Source: CAZYVD01 sp964651045 (GTDB taxonomy: Bacteria; Zhuqueibacterota; QNDG01; DSAB01). From it: 64,000 bases of DNA. The notes beneath the pieces were generated by a model. It did no database searches. It had not been told where the DNA came from and saw only the letters and a list, made by a program, of their open reading frames with translations. The stretch spans positions 1 through 64,000 of the forward strand of contig CAZYVD010000006.1 of the NCBI GenBank assembly GCA_964651045.1, read 5' to 3'. This document shows positions 25,857 through 34,339 of this stretch, in pieces. The first letter of the stretch is position 1. Each line of letters opens with the position of its first letter. Made by a program: the position numbers and the translations under genes.

Positions 25857-27229
25857 TGGCTGAAGATCACAAAAGAATACTGGTTTTAGATGATGAAGAG
25901 ATGATTCGGGACCTTCTTCAGGAGACGTTTCAAAAAAGAGGATATGAAGTCGATGTTGCAGTAAATGGAAAGGAATCATTGAGAAAACTCGAGAAGGCAT
26001 CTTACAATCTATTGATAACAGATTTAAGACTACCCGACATAAGTGGGATGGAGATACTTTCTGAAGTCAGAAAAAAGTATCCAGAAATGGGTGTTATAAT
26101 GATTACTGCTTATGGTTCTATAAGAAATGCTGTTAATGCAATGAAGGAGGGAGCATTCGATTATATCGCAAAGCCATTCAATCTTGATGAGATGGAAATG
26201 GTTGTTGAGAAGTTCTTCAAGTATCAGAGTCTGATAGATGAAAATATATATCTCCGTTCAGAACTTGATAAGAAGTACAGTTTTGAGAATATAATTGGCA
26301 AAAGCGAATCGATGCAGCGAGTCTATGAAACTATTCGCATGGTTGCAAGAAGCAAGGCAACTGTACTTATTCAGGGAGAGAGCGGGACTGGAAAAGAGCT
26401 TGTGGCAAGAGCAATACATTACAACAGTCCGAGAAAACACGGTCCATTTATAACAACAAATTGTGCTGCTCTTCCTGAAGGATTGGTGGAAAGTGAGTTG
26501 TTTGGACATGAAAAGGGAGCATTTACAGGAGCCTATAGAACAACAAAAGGCAGATTTGAGATGGCAGACGGCGGGACCCTTCTTCTGGATGAGATAAGTG
26601 AGATAAGTCTTGGACTTCAGGCTAAACTCTTGAGGGTTCTCCAGGAGCGAGAGATCGAGAGGGTTGGCAGTGGAAAATCAATTCCAATAGATGTTAGGAT
26701 AATTGCTACAACAAACAAGGATATTGAAAAAGAGATAGAGGAAAAGAGGTTTCGTGAGGATCTATATTATAGATTAAACGTTGTCCCAATTAAGCTGCCC
26801 AGTATTGCAGAAAGGCGTGAGGACATTCCTCTATTGGTGCAGCACTTTTTAAAACTGTATTCAAGAGAGAATGGAAAGCCAGAGAAAAGAATCTCTGAAG
26901 AGGCTATGAGAATGCTCACTGAGAGAGATTGGCCAGGAAACGTCAGAGAGATTGAGAACTGTATTGAAAGGGCAGTTGTAATGTGCCCACCCGATGTAGA
27001 GGTTCTTGAAAAGGAACATTTTTTCCTTCAGGATTACCCAACCAGTGATAGCCAGTTGCACTCTTCGCTAAAAAACATGACATTAAGAGAAGTAGAGAAA
27101 CATTTGATAATTCAGAGATTGAGAGAAAATAAAAATAACAGAACAAAGGCTGCTGAAGAACTGGGTATAAGCGTTAGAACATTGAGAAATAAGATCAATG
27201 AATATAAAAAAGAAGGGATCAAACTGTAA
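25856..27229 (+). CDS. NtrC-family sigma-54 response regulator
   Basis: A full three-domain activator: receiver with phosphoacceptor Asp56 (LLITDLRLPD) and Lys in AKPFN, AAA+ with Walker A GESGTGKE, the sigma-54 loop GAFTGA near residue 220 and Walker B GGTLLLDEIS, and a C-terminal Fis helix-turn-helix ending in GISVRTLRNKINEY. All key residues are present. It is coupled to the degenerate kinase upstream. Because three sigma-54-type promoters lie in the same cluster, self-activation and activation of neighbouring signalling genes are plausible. Its cognate kinase is probably one of the two hybrid kinases. Confident in family; targets are inferred. Confidence 0.95.
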   Translation: MAEDHKRILVLDDEEMIRDLLQETFQKRGYEVDVAVNGKESLRKLEKASYNLLITDLRLPDISGMEILSEVRKKYPEMGVIMITAYGSIRNAVNAMKEGAFDYIAKPFNLDEMEMVVEKFFKYQSLIDENIYLRSELDKKYSFENIIGKSESMQRVYETIRMVARSKATVLIQGESGTGKELVARAIHYNSPRKHGPFITTNCAALPEGLVESELFGHEKGAFTGAYRTTKGRFEMADGGTLLLDEISEISLGLQAKLLRVLQEREIERVGSGKSIPIDVRIIATTNKDIEKEIEEKRFREDLYYRLNVVPIKLPSIAERREDIPLLVQHFLKLYSRENGKPEKRISEEAMRMLTERDWPGNVREIENCIERAVVMCPPDVEVLEKEHFFLQDYPTSDSQLHSSLKNMTLREVEKHLIIQRLRENKNNRTKAAEELGISVRTLRNKINEYKKEGIKL

Positions 27230-27346
27230 CCAACAGGCAAAAATGTCCTTGTCAGGGCAAAGCTTTCCTTAAAAATATTCTATCCAGAAGAACAAAAACC
27301 CAATTTAATTAAGTAAAAACATAGAGATAGACATATAAATATAAAA

Positions 27347-27362
27347 TGGCACAGATGTTGCC
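27347..27362 (+). promoter_or_regulatory. Sigma-54 promoter before the REC-PAS gene
   Basis: TGGCAC-N5-TTGC matches the consensus completely: GG at 27348-27349 and GC at 27360-27361, 10 bases between. The site also lies in an 8-bp inverted repeat (27344-27351 and 27359-27366), so a regulator might bind over it. The expected start near 27373 leaves about 43 bases to the GTG. Confidence 0.75.
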
Positions 27363-27415
27363 ATTTACCATAATAGTGCTATAAATGCTTAATTAACAAA
27401 TGAAAGGATGTATAA

Positions 27416-28492
27416 GTGAAGAAGAAAAAGAACCAGAGGATTATCTACATTGATGGGGATAAAAAGTACCAGAAAATGGCTAAAAAGGTATTTGCCAAGG
27501 AGGGATATAATATTTCTATATGCAGTAATGGGGAAGAGGGGTTGATGAGTATTTCTAAAGGCAAGCCTGGTGTGGTGATAATAGATTATAATCTGGGAGA
27601 CATAACTATCGAGGAGTTTTATACTCGTTTTCTTACTGATAAGCGTTTTAAAAAGATGTATGATATTCCTTTCATAGCACTAGTAAACAATGGAGATGTA
27701 GACAAATCGAAACTTTACAGCTTGGGGTTCAGCAGATGTTTCAGTAAGCCGTTCTACCCCAGTCAGCTTCTTGATTTTGTAGAAGATGTATTAATATCTC
27801 ATAATTTGAGAATGGAGGAGTATAATTTCTGGGATACTATTCATGATGCAAAAGATTTTTTAGAAAATGTTGTGGAAAGCTCTGTAGACCCAATAGTAAC
27901 AACTGACACAAGAGGAATAATAACATACTGCAATGCTGCTAACGAGGAGATGCTGGGTTATAGTTTTGAAGAGCTCGTTGGTCAGAGGGCAAGCATAATA
28001 CTTCATGAAGGGGCAAGCGAGCTGCTCAAGATAGCTTCTTTCTTAAAGAAGAATAAAAAACTTAGGAACTATAAGACTTATGCTATCAAGAAGGATGGAA
28101 AGAAGATTCCGCTTAATCTTTCAATGTCACTGATGAGAAATGGTGGTGGGAGGGTGATAGGAGTAATAGCAATTGGGAAGGAGATGAGTGGAGACGAATC
28201 GATAGAATATGATGCTCAGGAGTCTGATAGATTAGCAACAATAGTAGAGACAGCAGTGGCTGTAAATCATGCCATAAATAATCCATTGGTTCCGATATTA
28301 GGCAATGCACAGTTTCTTCTTCAGAATGAGAATATTGTAGACGAAGATATAAAAAAGAGATTACGTGTTATAGTAAATAATGCATTGAGGATTCGTGACA
28401 TCACACAGAAACTGGCTAGGGTTACTCATCCTGTTACCAGAGAGTATTCTCGCGGTACACGAATGCTTGATATTGATGCTTCAGCCTTTTAA
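27416..28492 (+). CDS. REC-PAS-HisKA protein lacking an ATPase domain
   Basis: Residues 5-125 form a receiver with Asp57 (VIIDYNLGD) and Lys in FSKPF, although the acidic pair reads IDGDK and the conserved Thr/Ser is Val. Residues 148-260 are a PAS domain. Residues 270-340 resemble a HisKA dimerisation domain with His285 (VNHAINNPLVPILGNAQFLL), but the protein ends without a kinase ATPase domain. It could accept phosphate on Asp57 and relay through His285, or act only as a dimer sensor. The GTG start has AAAGGA 7 bases upstream. A consensus sigma-54 promoter precedes it. Confidence 0.75.
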   Translation: MKKKKNQRIIYIDGDKKYQKMAKKVFAKEGYNISICSNGEEGLMSISKGKPGVVIIDYNLGDITIEEFYTRFLTDKRFKKMYDIPFIALVNNGDVDKSKLYSLGFSRCFSKPFYPSQLLDFVEDVLISHNLRMEEYNFWDTIHDAKDFLENVVESSVDPIVTTDTRGIITYCNAANEEMLGYSFEELVGQRASIILHEGASELLKIASFLKKNKKLRNYKTYAIKKDGKKIPLNLSMSLMRNGGGRVIGVIAIGKEMSGDESIEYDAQESDRLATIVETAVAVNHAINNPLVPILGNAQFLLQNENIVDEDIKKRLRVIVNNALRIRDITQKLARVTHPVTREYSRGTRMLDIDASAF

Positions 28493-28539
28493 AAAAAAAT
28501 TTTTATTTATTGAATTATCGATCTGAAGATGAGGTGATA

Positions 28540-29490
28540 TTAAACCCTTAATTCACCATCTTTTATTATTATATGTTCATCTATTGTTAGGGTTGGTTTG
28601 AGCAGCACTGCATCGAAGTGGCAGCATATATCATTCCTTCCACCGAACGAGACATTATTTCCAAACCCAATATGCACTGTACCGAGTACCTTTTCATCTT
28701 CGAGAGTACATCCTGTAAATTTTGCATGAGGATTTGTTCCTATCCCTATCTCTGCGATTTTTCGAGCGTCTTTCCCAAACGGTCTAATGAGTTTGCGTAC
28801 GATCTGTGCTTCACTATCGCCAGATATTCGAACAACATACCCATCCTTTACTGACATCTTGATCGGGTTTACTATTTTACCGATACCTGGAAATGAACCA
28901 TCTATAACCAATGTTCCGTTTGCAGAACCTGGTACAGGAGCGGCACATCCCTCTCCTGCAGGTAGGTTTGAGAACTGACCAGGCTCGTGAATCATGCCGG
29001 TGTCAGGATATCCCTTCATTTTGGATATAGATAATACTAAATCCGTTCCCTGCTTTGTGGTTAGATGTACGGATCGTCCAATTGTTAAAATGTCTGCAAG
29101 CTTACGGCTGCGATTTTTTATCTCCCTGTAGTTTCCATTCATTGTTCTAGTAAGAGCCTCGGGAGTAATGCCAGGGAGGCTTGCGATACGTGCCCCGTTC
29201 TTTGATGCTCTGCGTCTTGCCATTGTGTGAGAAAGAGATCGACTTGTAATGAGAACTATGACTTCGGAGTTGTTCATAAATGTTGCAACAGATTTTGAAG
29301 GTTCACCATAACCTGTCAATTCAGGTAGTATGATGAGGTTGGAATTTTTTGAGATATTTTTTGCCGATTGATAGAATCGATAGCCTAATTCTTGAAGAGG
29401 AGAGTCTGCAACAATAAGAATCGTTTCGTTCCTCTTCAGGTTCAGACAGTCCTTCAGTGCAGAGTGAATAGCACGATTTAAATCTGCCAT
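28540..29490 (-). CDS. M29-like metallo-aminopeptidase
   Basis: A short (316 aa) relative of the thermophilic aminopeptidase M29/AmpS family, which removes N-terminal residues using two metal ions. Family-like blocks are GEGCAAPVPGSANG, AEIGIGTNPHAK, VHIGFGNN and CHFDAVL, supplying Glu, His and Asp ligands. The ATG at 29490 has GGAAG 8 bases upstream; a TTG at 29505 is less likely. It is the last gene of the OPT-PqqD group and is preceded by a 13-bp hairpin. Oligopeptide import followed by aminopeptidase cleavage is a sensible pairing. A NicX-type ring-cleaving activity is a remote alternative. Confidence 0.7.
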   Translation of the reverse strand: MADLNRAIHSALKDCLNLKRNETILIVADSPLQELGYRFYQSAKNISKNSNLIILPELTGYGEPSKSVATFMNNSEVIVLITSRSLSHTMARRRASKNGARIASLPGITPEALTRTMNGNYREIKNRSRKLADILTIGRSVHLTTKQGTDLVLSISKMKGYPDTGMIHEPGQFSNLPAGEGCAAPVPGSANGTLVIDGSFPGIGKIVNPIKMSVKDGYVVRISGDSEAQIVRKLIRPFGKDARKIAEIGIGTNPHAKFTGCTLEDEKVLGTVHIGFGNNVSFGGRNDICCHFDAVLLKPTLTIDEHIIIKDGELRV

Positions 29491-29515
29491 ATAGGAAACT
29501 TCCAAAATTAAATAT

Positions 29516-29548
29516 AGAAGCAGCCTTTAATAGATAAAGGCTGCTTCT
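29516..29548 (-). terminator. 13-bp hairpin between the pqqD-like and aminopeptidase genes
   Basis: Perfect 13-bp arms (29516-29528 and 29536-29548) enclose a 7-base loop. On the minus strand the following sequence is only moderately T-rich, so it may attenuate rather than fully stop transcription before the aminopeptidase, or stabilise the upstream mRNA 3' end. Confidence 0.5.
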
Positions 29549-29550
29549 GG

Positions 29551-29904
29551 TCAGTGAGTTTCAATATATCTGATTAGTTTATAGTGATTCAGAATATGGA
29601 AAAACATGCCGAGCCGTTCATATACTGGATCGACGTCTTCACCAAATTCTTGCTTTAGCGAAAGTGCAATCTCTTCAATTTTCAGCCTTCCGTTGCATCT
29701 CTCCCAAACGAAGCTTCCAAATCTGTCCAGCTTTACGTTGTAGTACAATCCCTTTCCCAGTCTTTTGATAAGCAGTTTTAGAAGCCTGTTCCGAGTCTTA
29801 GGCTGCCAAAGAGATATTGTGCCATCTTCGTTTCTGACCCAGTCTACCGCATGGATCGGTGTAAGGTCTAGAAGATTTTTTTTATTAAGCTCTTTTTTTC
29901 CCAT
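29551..29904 (-). CDS. PqqD-like peptide-binding protein
   Basis: Residues 45-115 carry the PqqD fold pattern (KLDRFGSFVWERCNG, then LSLKQEFGED and a C-terminal helix FFHILNHYKLI). PqqD proteins bind precursor peptides and present them to radical-SAM enzymes. No radical-SAM gene or precursor peptide is seen nearby. Instead the gene overlaps the end of the OPT oligopeptide transporter by 20 bp and precedes an aminopeptidase. The N-terminal 40 residues are basic and unassigned. A role as a peptide-binding adaptor is possible but speculative. Confidence 0.6.
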   Translation of the reverse strand: MGKKELNKKNLLDLTPIHAVDWVRNEDGTISLWQPKTRNRLLKLLIKRLGKGLYYNVKLDRFGSFVWERCNGRLKIEEIALSLKQEFGEDVDPVYERLGMFFHILNHYKLIRYIETH

Positions 29905-31915
29905 TTGCCAGAGGTATATTGATCAAGATAAATGCAAGTATAGCAAAGACGACCAGCGCTAACCAGGGATTTCCACCCTTTATTATCTGGGGCATGATTG
30001 ATTTTCCTCCGCCTATCACAACTGTTGCGGCAATTATAATTCCCATCAGTGCCTCACCAGCGATTAGTCCAGATGCAAGCAGAACTCCAGTATTTTCGGT
30101 CCTCTCCTTGTTCAGCTTTTTCTTTTCCATGATGAGAGTGGTGATCCACTTAATTATTCCACCAATGAATATGGCGAATGTTGTGTGGAGAGGAAGATAC
30201 ATTCCAACAGCAATCAGCATTGGGGAAGGTGCACCAATAAGAATAAGTCCAATTGAAAATAGAGCACCCATTATCACCAATGGCCATGCCATACCACCTG
30301 TGATGATGCCCTGACTGAGCATTGCCATCAGACCTGCTTGAGGTGCGGGAAGCAGTTCGCCCCCAATTCCACCCATCTCGGCATATCCTGTATGGAGAAG
30401 CTGGAGTACAAGGGCCATGACAAGTGCTGCTGCAATGACGCCAATCATTACACCCATCTGCATGTACCGCGGAGTTCCTCCAAGAATGTGTCCTACCTTT
30501 AGATCCTGCATAATATCACCTGCAACGCCGCTCGAACAGCAGACCACTGCCGCGACACCAAGAACTGCAGCAATTCCAAATGCACCCTTTACTCCAACGA
30601 TAACCATTAAGAGTGCAGCAACTATTAATGTTGAGAGTGTCAGACCTGATATGGGGTTGTTACTGGACCCGATGGTTCCAACAAGGAATCCGGCAACAGC
30701 AGCGAATAGAAATCCTGCTATTGTCATTACAAGGGCTGCTATTATAGCACCGACTATGCTGTGACTGAAATAGTAGTAGAGAATTGCTATTGGAATAACC
30801 AGAGCGATGATTGAGATAATGGTTATAGAGTATGGTATGTCTTTCTCGAGTCTGTTGGTCTCCTGTTCAGGTGTCTTTTTACCAATCTTTTTAAGGTCTT
30901 GGAATGCACGGACCATCCCTGTGCTGAGAGATTTACGCATCTTAAAGAGCGTGTAAAATGCTCCAACCAGCATTGCACCTACTGCAAGAGGACGAACCTG
31001 AGAAAACCACACTGCATTGGTAATATCCAGCCAGTCGGCTCCTTCAGAGACAAGGTTTTGATAGTTTCCATTGATAAAGATGAAAAGGGGAACAAGCATA
31101 AGGTGCCCAAACACTCCTCCTGAGAAGACGATCGAGGAGAGCTTTGGCCCTATGATATAGCCGACACCGAGCATTGCTGGCGATGCGGATGGTGATTCGA
31201 TGAAAATTCCACCACTTGGATTTGATGCCGGAGCAACACTCTTCATGTCGCTGTTTAGGAGCTGAAAATTTCTTACAACAGGAAGGCTCCAGAACTTCTC
31301 GACATAGCCACGGATCAACTGAAATCCGAAATTATTTCTGAAGAGTTCGAATAGTCCAGCTATACCGATAGCACCAAATACATATTTTGCACCTGTTGCA
31401 CCGCTCTGACCTGCCTTGACGATTTCAGCGCAAGCAACACTTTCAGGAAATGGCAGAGACTTATCTTCGATGAGTACTCTACGTAGAAATATTACAAACA
31501 GTACTCCGAGAATGCCGCCTACCAGCATCAGTGCAGTACTTTCCCAGTAGTGTATGTTGTCCCATATGTTTTCACCGGATACAGGATTCTTAGCGATTAA
31601 GAAGGCAGGTATTGTAAAAATCGCACCTGCAACCAGTGCTTCACCAACGGCTGCCGTTGTTCTACATGTGTTTTCTTCGAGTACTGTGCCGCGAAATATC
31701 CGCAGTATCGCCATTGCCATTACTGCTGCAGGGAATGTAGCTGCCACTGTCATGCCTGCTACAAGGCCAAGATATGCGTTTGCCGATCCGAGAATGATAG
31801 AAAGAATAGCACCTACGATGAGAGCCTTGAAAGTAAACTCTCTCATTTTTGTCTCTGCAGGAACATAGGGCTTGAATTCTTCAGAGACATCTGCAAGTTT
31901 CTTTTCTTTTGCCAT
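29885..31915 (-). CDS. OPT-family oligopeptide transporter
   Basis: A large membrane carrier (676 aa, about 15 hydrophobic helices) of the OPT superfamily, which imports oligopeptides or metal-chelate peptides with protons. Typical blocks are the first helices LGSANAYLGLVAGMTVAATFP, the polar loop with FPESVACAEIVKAG, and the repeated GxxGGxxxP-type hairpins in the second half (for example IGPKLSSIVFSGGVFG). It starts the OPT-PqqD-aminopeptidase group from a consensus promoter (31973-32001). The peptide or metal specificity is not known. Confidence 0.9.
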   Translation of the reverse strand: MAKEKKLADVSEEFKPYVPAETKMREFTFKALIVGAILSIILGSANAYLGLVAGMTVAATFPAAVMAMAILRIFRGTVLEENTCRTTAAVGEALVAGAIFTIPAFLIAKNPVSGENIWDNIHYWESTALMLVGGILGVLFVIFLRRVLIEDKSLPFPESVACAEIVKAGQSGATGAKYVFGAIGIAGLFELFRNNFGFQLIRGYVEKFWSLPVVRNFQLLNSDMKSVAPASNPSGGIFIESPSASPAMLGVGYIIGPKLSSIVFSGGVFGHLMLVPLFIFINGNYQNLVSEGADWLDITNAVWFSQVRPLAVGAMLVGAFYTLFKMRKSLSTGMVRAFQDLKKIGKKTPEQETNRLEKDIPYSITIISIIALVIPIAILYYYFSHSIVGAIIAALVMTIAGFLFAAVAGFLVGTIGSSNNPISGLTLSTLIVAALLMVIVGVKGAFGIAAVLGVAAVVCCSSGVAGDIMQDLKVGHILGGTPRYMQMGVMIGVIAAALVMALVLQLLHTGYAEMGGIGGELLPAPQAGLMAMLSQGIITGGMAWPLVIMGALFSIGLILIGAPSPMLIAVGMYLPLHTTFAIFIGGIIKWITTLIMEKKKLNKERTENTGVLLASGLIAGEALMGIIIAATVVIGGGKSIMPQIIKGGNPWLALVVFAILAFILINIPLANGKKRA

Positions 31916-31972
31916 TCAATTCTCCTTATTGTTGGTTTTGAAGTAATCCTCATCGGAAGGAAAAGTATTTTA

Positions 31973-32001
31973 AAAATAATTTTAATTACTATAAATGTCA
32001 A
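31973..32001 (-). promoter_or_regulatory. Promoter of the OPT transporter group
   Basis: On the minus strand a consensus TTGACA (32001-31996) and TATTTT (31978-31973) are spaced by 17 bases. Confidence 0.6.
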
Positions 32002-32035
32002 GTGAAAATTTCAGAGTGTGAGGGGAATTTATTGA

Positions 32036-32063
32036 TTGACTTTTTTAAAAAAAAGATTATATT
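32036..32063 (+). promoter_or_regulatory. Promoter of ecfT
   Basis: TTGACT (32036-32041) and TATATT (32058-32063) are 16 bases apart. The start would be near 32070, about 30 bases before the TTG start codon. Confidence 0.6.
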
Positions 32064-32101
32064 TTACAAAAGAATAAAACAAATTCGATTTCTAAAACAT
32101 T

Positions 32102-32902
32102 TTGATCAAGATTCAGGACATAACTCTGGGACAATTTGCTCCACGAGAATCTATTATTCATAGGTTAGATCCCCGGACAAAAATATTAGGTTCCTTTTTT
32201 TTAATGATAATGATACTATTTACCAATAGATGGGAAGTTATACTGCTATATTTTGTAGTAGTATCTTTATTTTACATCTTATCAAAATTAAATTTGACAT
32301 TAGGTTTAAAGAATCTTAAACCCTTTATCTGGCTTTTTTTAATAACAATCTTGCTTCATACTCTATTTTCCGATGGTAAGGTACTATTCAGCGTGCCCCT
32401 ATTATCGATTAATGCTACTCGCGAGGGTCTTGTTAAGGGAATCTTTTATACATTAAGAATCATTGTAATAATGCTTACTGCAACTCTTCTAACACTGACA
32501 ACATCTCCCATGTCGATTACAGATGCTATAGAGAAATTTTTAAGACCCTTCAGGAAATTAGCCATTCCTTCTCACGAGATTGCAATGATGGTATCATTGT
32601 CCTTAAGGTTTATTCCAATATTAATAGATGAGGCTGATAGAATAAGAAAGGCTCAGGAGTCGAGAGGCGCACGATTTGGCGGCAATATTGTCCAGAGAAT
32701 CCGCAGTATCATTCCTGTGTTAGTTCCGCTTTTCATATCAACCTTCAGGCGTGCAAATGATCTTGCACTTGCAATGGATTCCAGATGCTACAGGGGAAGT
32801 GAAAACAGGACAAATTATTTTCTTCTTAGATTTGGAATAAATGACTATATTGCCGTTGTAATCTTAATAATAACATGTATTCCAATCTTTATATTCAGAT
32901 AA
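32102..32902 (+). CDS. ecfT: Energy-coupling factor transporter membrane subunit EcfT
   Basis: EcfT couples ATPases (EcfA) to vitamin- or metal-binding S-subunits. The N-terminal HRLDPRTKIL segment, four or five helices and the two coupling motifs ESRGARFG and MDSRCYRG (replacing the classic Ala-Arg-Gly) are all visible. The gene starts with TTG and lacks a clear ribosome site, though a promoter lies about 30 bases upstream. No ecfA or S-subunit gene is adjacent; truA follows at 24 bp. In genomes with a shared ECF module the ATPases may be elsewhere. Confidence 0.85.
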   Translation: MIKIQDITLGQFAPRESIIHRLDPRTKILGSFFLMIMILFTNRWEVILLYFVVVSLFYILSKLNLTLGLKNLKPFIWLFLITILLHTLFSDGKVLFSVPLLSINATREGLVKGIFYTLRIIVIMLTATLLTLTTSPMSITDAIEKFLRPFRKLAIPSHEIAMMVSLSLRFIPILIDEADRIRKAQESRGARFGGNIVQRIRSIIPVLVPLFISTFRRANDLALAMDSRCYRGSENRTNYFLLRFGINDYIAVVILIITCIPIFIFR

Positions 32903-32926
32903 TTTAGATTAAAAACAGGAATCTTA

Positions 32927-33652
32927 ATGAAGACCATAAAGTTGATCGTTGAATATGATGGTACAGAATTCTCTGGATGGCAACTGCAACCAGAAAGAAG
33001 AACCGTTCAGGGAGAGATCGAGTCTGCACTCGAATCTCTTACCGGAGAGCAGATAAGGGTTGTTGGTTCAGGGAGAACAGATGCTGGTGTCCATGCACTT
33101 GGTCAGGTAGTAAGTTTCAGATCGAATCGTGATCTGCCTGTATCAGCATTCAGAGATGGATTAAATTCCTACCTTCCCGATGATGTTAGAGTATTATCTG
33201 CAGAAATTGTTAGCGACTCTTTCGATGCAAGAAGAGATGCAATAAGAAGAACTTATCGGTATATATTTTCTAAGAGAGAGAGAGTCATAGGAAGAAACTA
33301 TTCCTGGTATCCGGGTAGCAGGTTAGATTTAAGAAAGCTAAAAAGGGTATCAAGAAATCTATTAGGGGAGAAAGATTTTTCCTCATTCTGCAAAAACGAT
33401 GATGATTGTACTACTCGTGTCTTTACTATTAAATGGAGGGAGATGGAAGAGGAGATTCATTTTGAAATTTCGGCAGTACGCTTTTTACATAACATGATTA
33501 GAATAATCCTTGGAACTCTTTTAGAGGTCAACAGAGGAAGAATAACTCCAAAGAGGTTTAAAGAGATAATCGATTATCGGGATCGTACAATGGCAGGGCC
33601 AACAATACCGCCTCACGGTCTGTATCTTTTAAGAGTAGAGTATAACAAATAG
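32927..33652 (+). CDS. truA: tRNA pseudouridine(38-40) synthase A
   Basis: Isomerises uridines 38-40 in tRNA anticodon arms. The catalytic motif GSGRTDAGVHALGQV with its Asp is present, along with YDGTEFSGWQ near the N-terminus and the C-terminal RFLHNMIRIILG block. Length 241 is standard. AGGAA precedes the ATG. The ecfT-truA arrangement is a known neighbourhood in several bacterial groups. The transaldolase gene follows at 10 bp. Confidence 0.95.
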   Translation: MKTIKLIVEYDGTEFSGWQLQPERRTVQGEIESALESLTGEQIRVVGSGRTDAGVHALGQVVSFRSNRDLPVSAFRDGLNSYLPDDVRVLSAEIVSDSFDARRDAIRRTYRYIFSKRERVIGRNYSWYPGSRLDLRKLKRVSRNLLGEKDFSSFCKNDDDCTTRVFTIKWREMEEEIHFEISAVRFLHNMIRIILGTLLEVNRGRITPKRFKEIIDYRDRTMAGPTIPPHGLYLLRVEYNK

Positions 33653-33662
33653 GGGAGGAAAG

Positions 33663-34319
33663 ATGAAATTTTTTATTGACACGGCAAATGTTGATGAGAT
33701 TAGAGAAGCTGCAGATCTCGGTGTACTCGACGGGGTAACTACAAATCCGACTCTGCTTTCAAGAGAGATTAAAAGAACAGGTGAGGAGTCTGATAAGATT
33801 CTGAAAACGATCTGCCAGATAGTTAAAGGGCCTGTAAGTGCAGAAGTGATCTCATTGGAAGTTAATGGGATGGTGGAAGAGGCGAGAAGGCTTGCAGCGC
33901 TTGATGAACACATTGTGATTAAGATTCCCATTATTAAGGATGGACTTAAAGCTGTTAAGAGGCTGTCGAGTGAGGGAATAAAGACAAACGTAACATTGAT
34001 ATTTTCTCCGACTCAGGCTCTTCTTGCAGCAAAGGCAGGTGCAACATATGTCAGTCCATTTGTGGGAAGGCTTGACGATATAGGTCACTTTGGGATGGAA
34101 CTCGTTGATCAAATAGTAAATATGTTTGATAATTATGGTATAGATACAGAGGTAATAGTGGCAAGCATCAGAAATCCGCTGCATGTTATAGATGCTGCGA
34201 TGATCGGTGCCGATATTGCGACAATACCATTTGCAGTAATTGAGAAAATTTTAAAACATCCACTCACAGATTCAGGAATAGAAAGATTCCTAAAAGACTG
34301 GGAAAAGATTAAAAAATAG
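33663..34319 (+). CDS. Transaldolase / fructose-6-phosphate aldolase, small type
   Basis: A TalC/FSA-type class I aldolase of 218 residues. The Schiff-base lysine should be the one in HIVIKIPII. The N-terminal MKFFIDTANVDEI, GVTTNPTLLSRE, NVTLIFSPTQALLAAKAGA and YVSPFVGRLDD blocks are all conserved. It acts in the non-oxidative pentose phosphate route (with rpiB elsewhere in the window) or as a fructose-6-phosphate aldolase; sequence reading cannot separate the two. GGGGAGG precedes the ATG. Confidence 0.9.
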   Translation: MKFFIDTANVDEIREAADLGVLDGVTTNPTLLSREIKRTGEESDKILKTICQIVKGPVSAEVISLEVNGMVEEARRLAALDEHIVIKIPIIKDGLKAVKRLSSEGIKTNVTLIFSPTQALLAAKAGATYVSPFVGRLDDIGHFGMELVDQIVNMFDNYGIDTEVIVASIRNPLHVIDAAMIGADIATIPFAVIEKILKHPLTDSGIERFLKDWEKIKK

Positions 34320-34339
34320 ATTTAGAAGGATATATTTTT

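Noticed and set aside
28490..28520. A9/T5 run after the REC-PAS gene as a bidirectional terminator
   Set aside because: There is no GC-containing stem; it is only an A/T run.
29919..30764. Plus-strand frames opposite the OPT transporter, rich in Ile, Pro, Ala and Thr
   Set aside because: These are shadows of a repetitive hydrophobic protein on the other strand; no ribosome sites or motifs.
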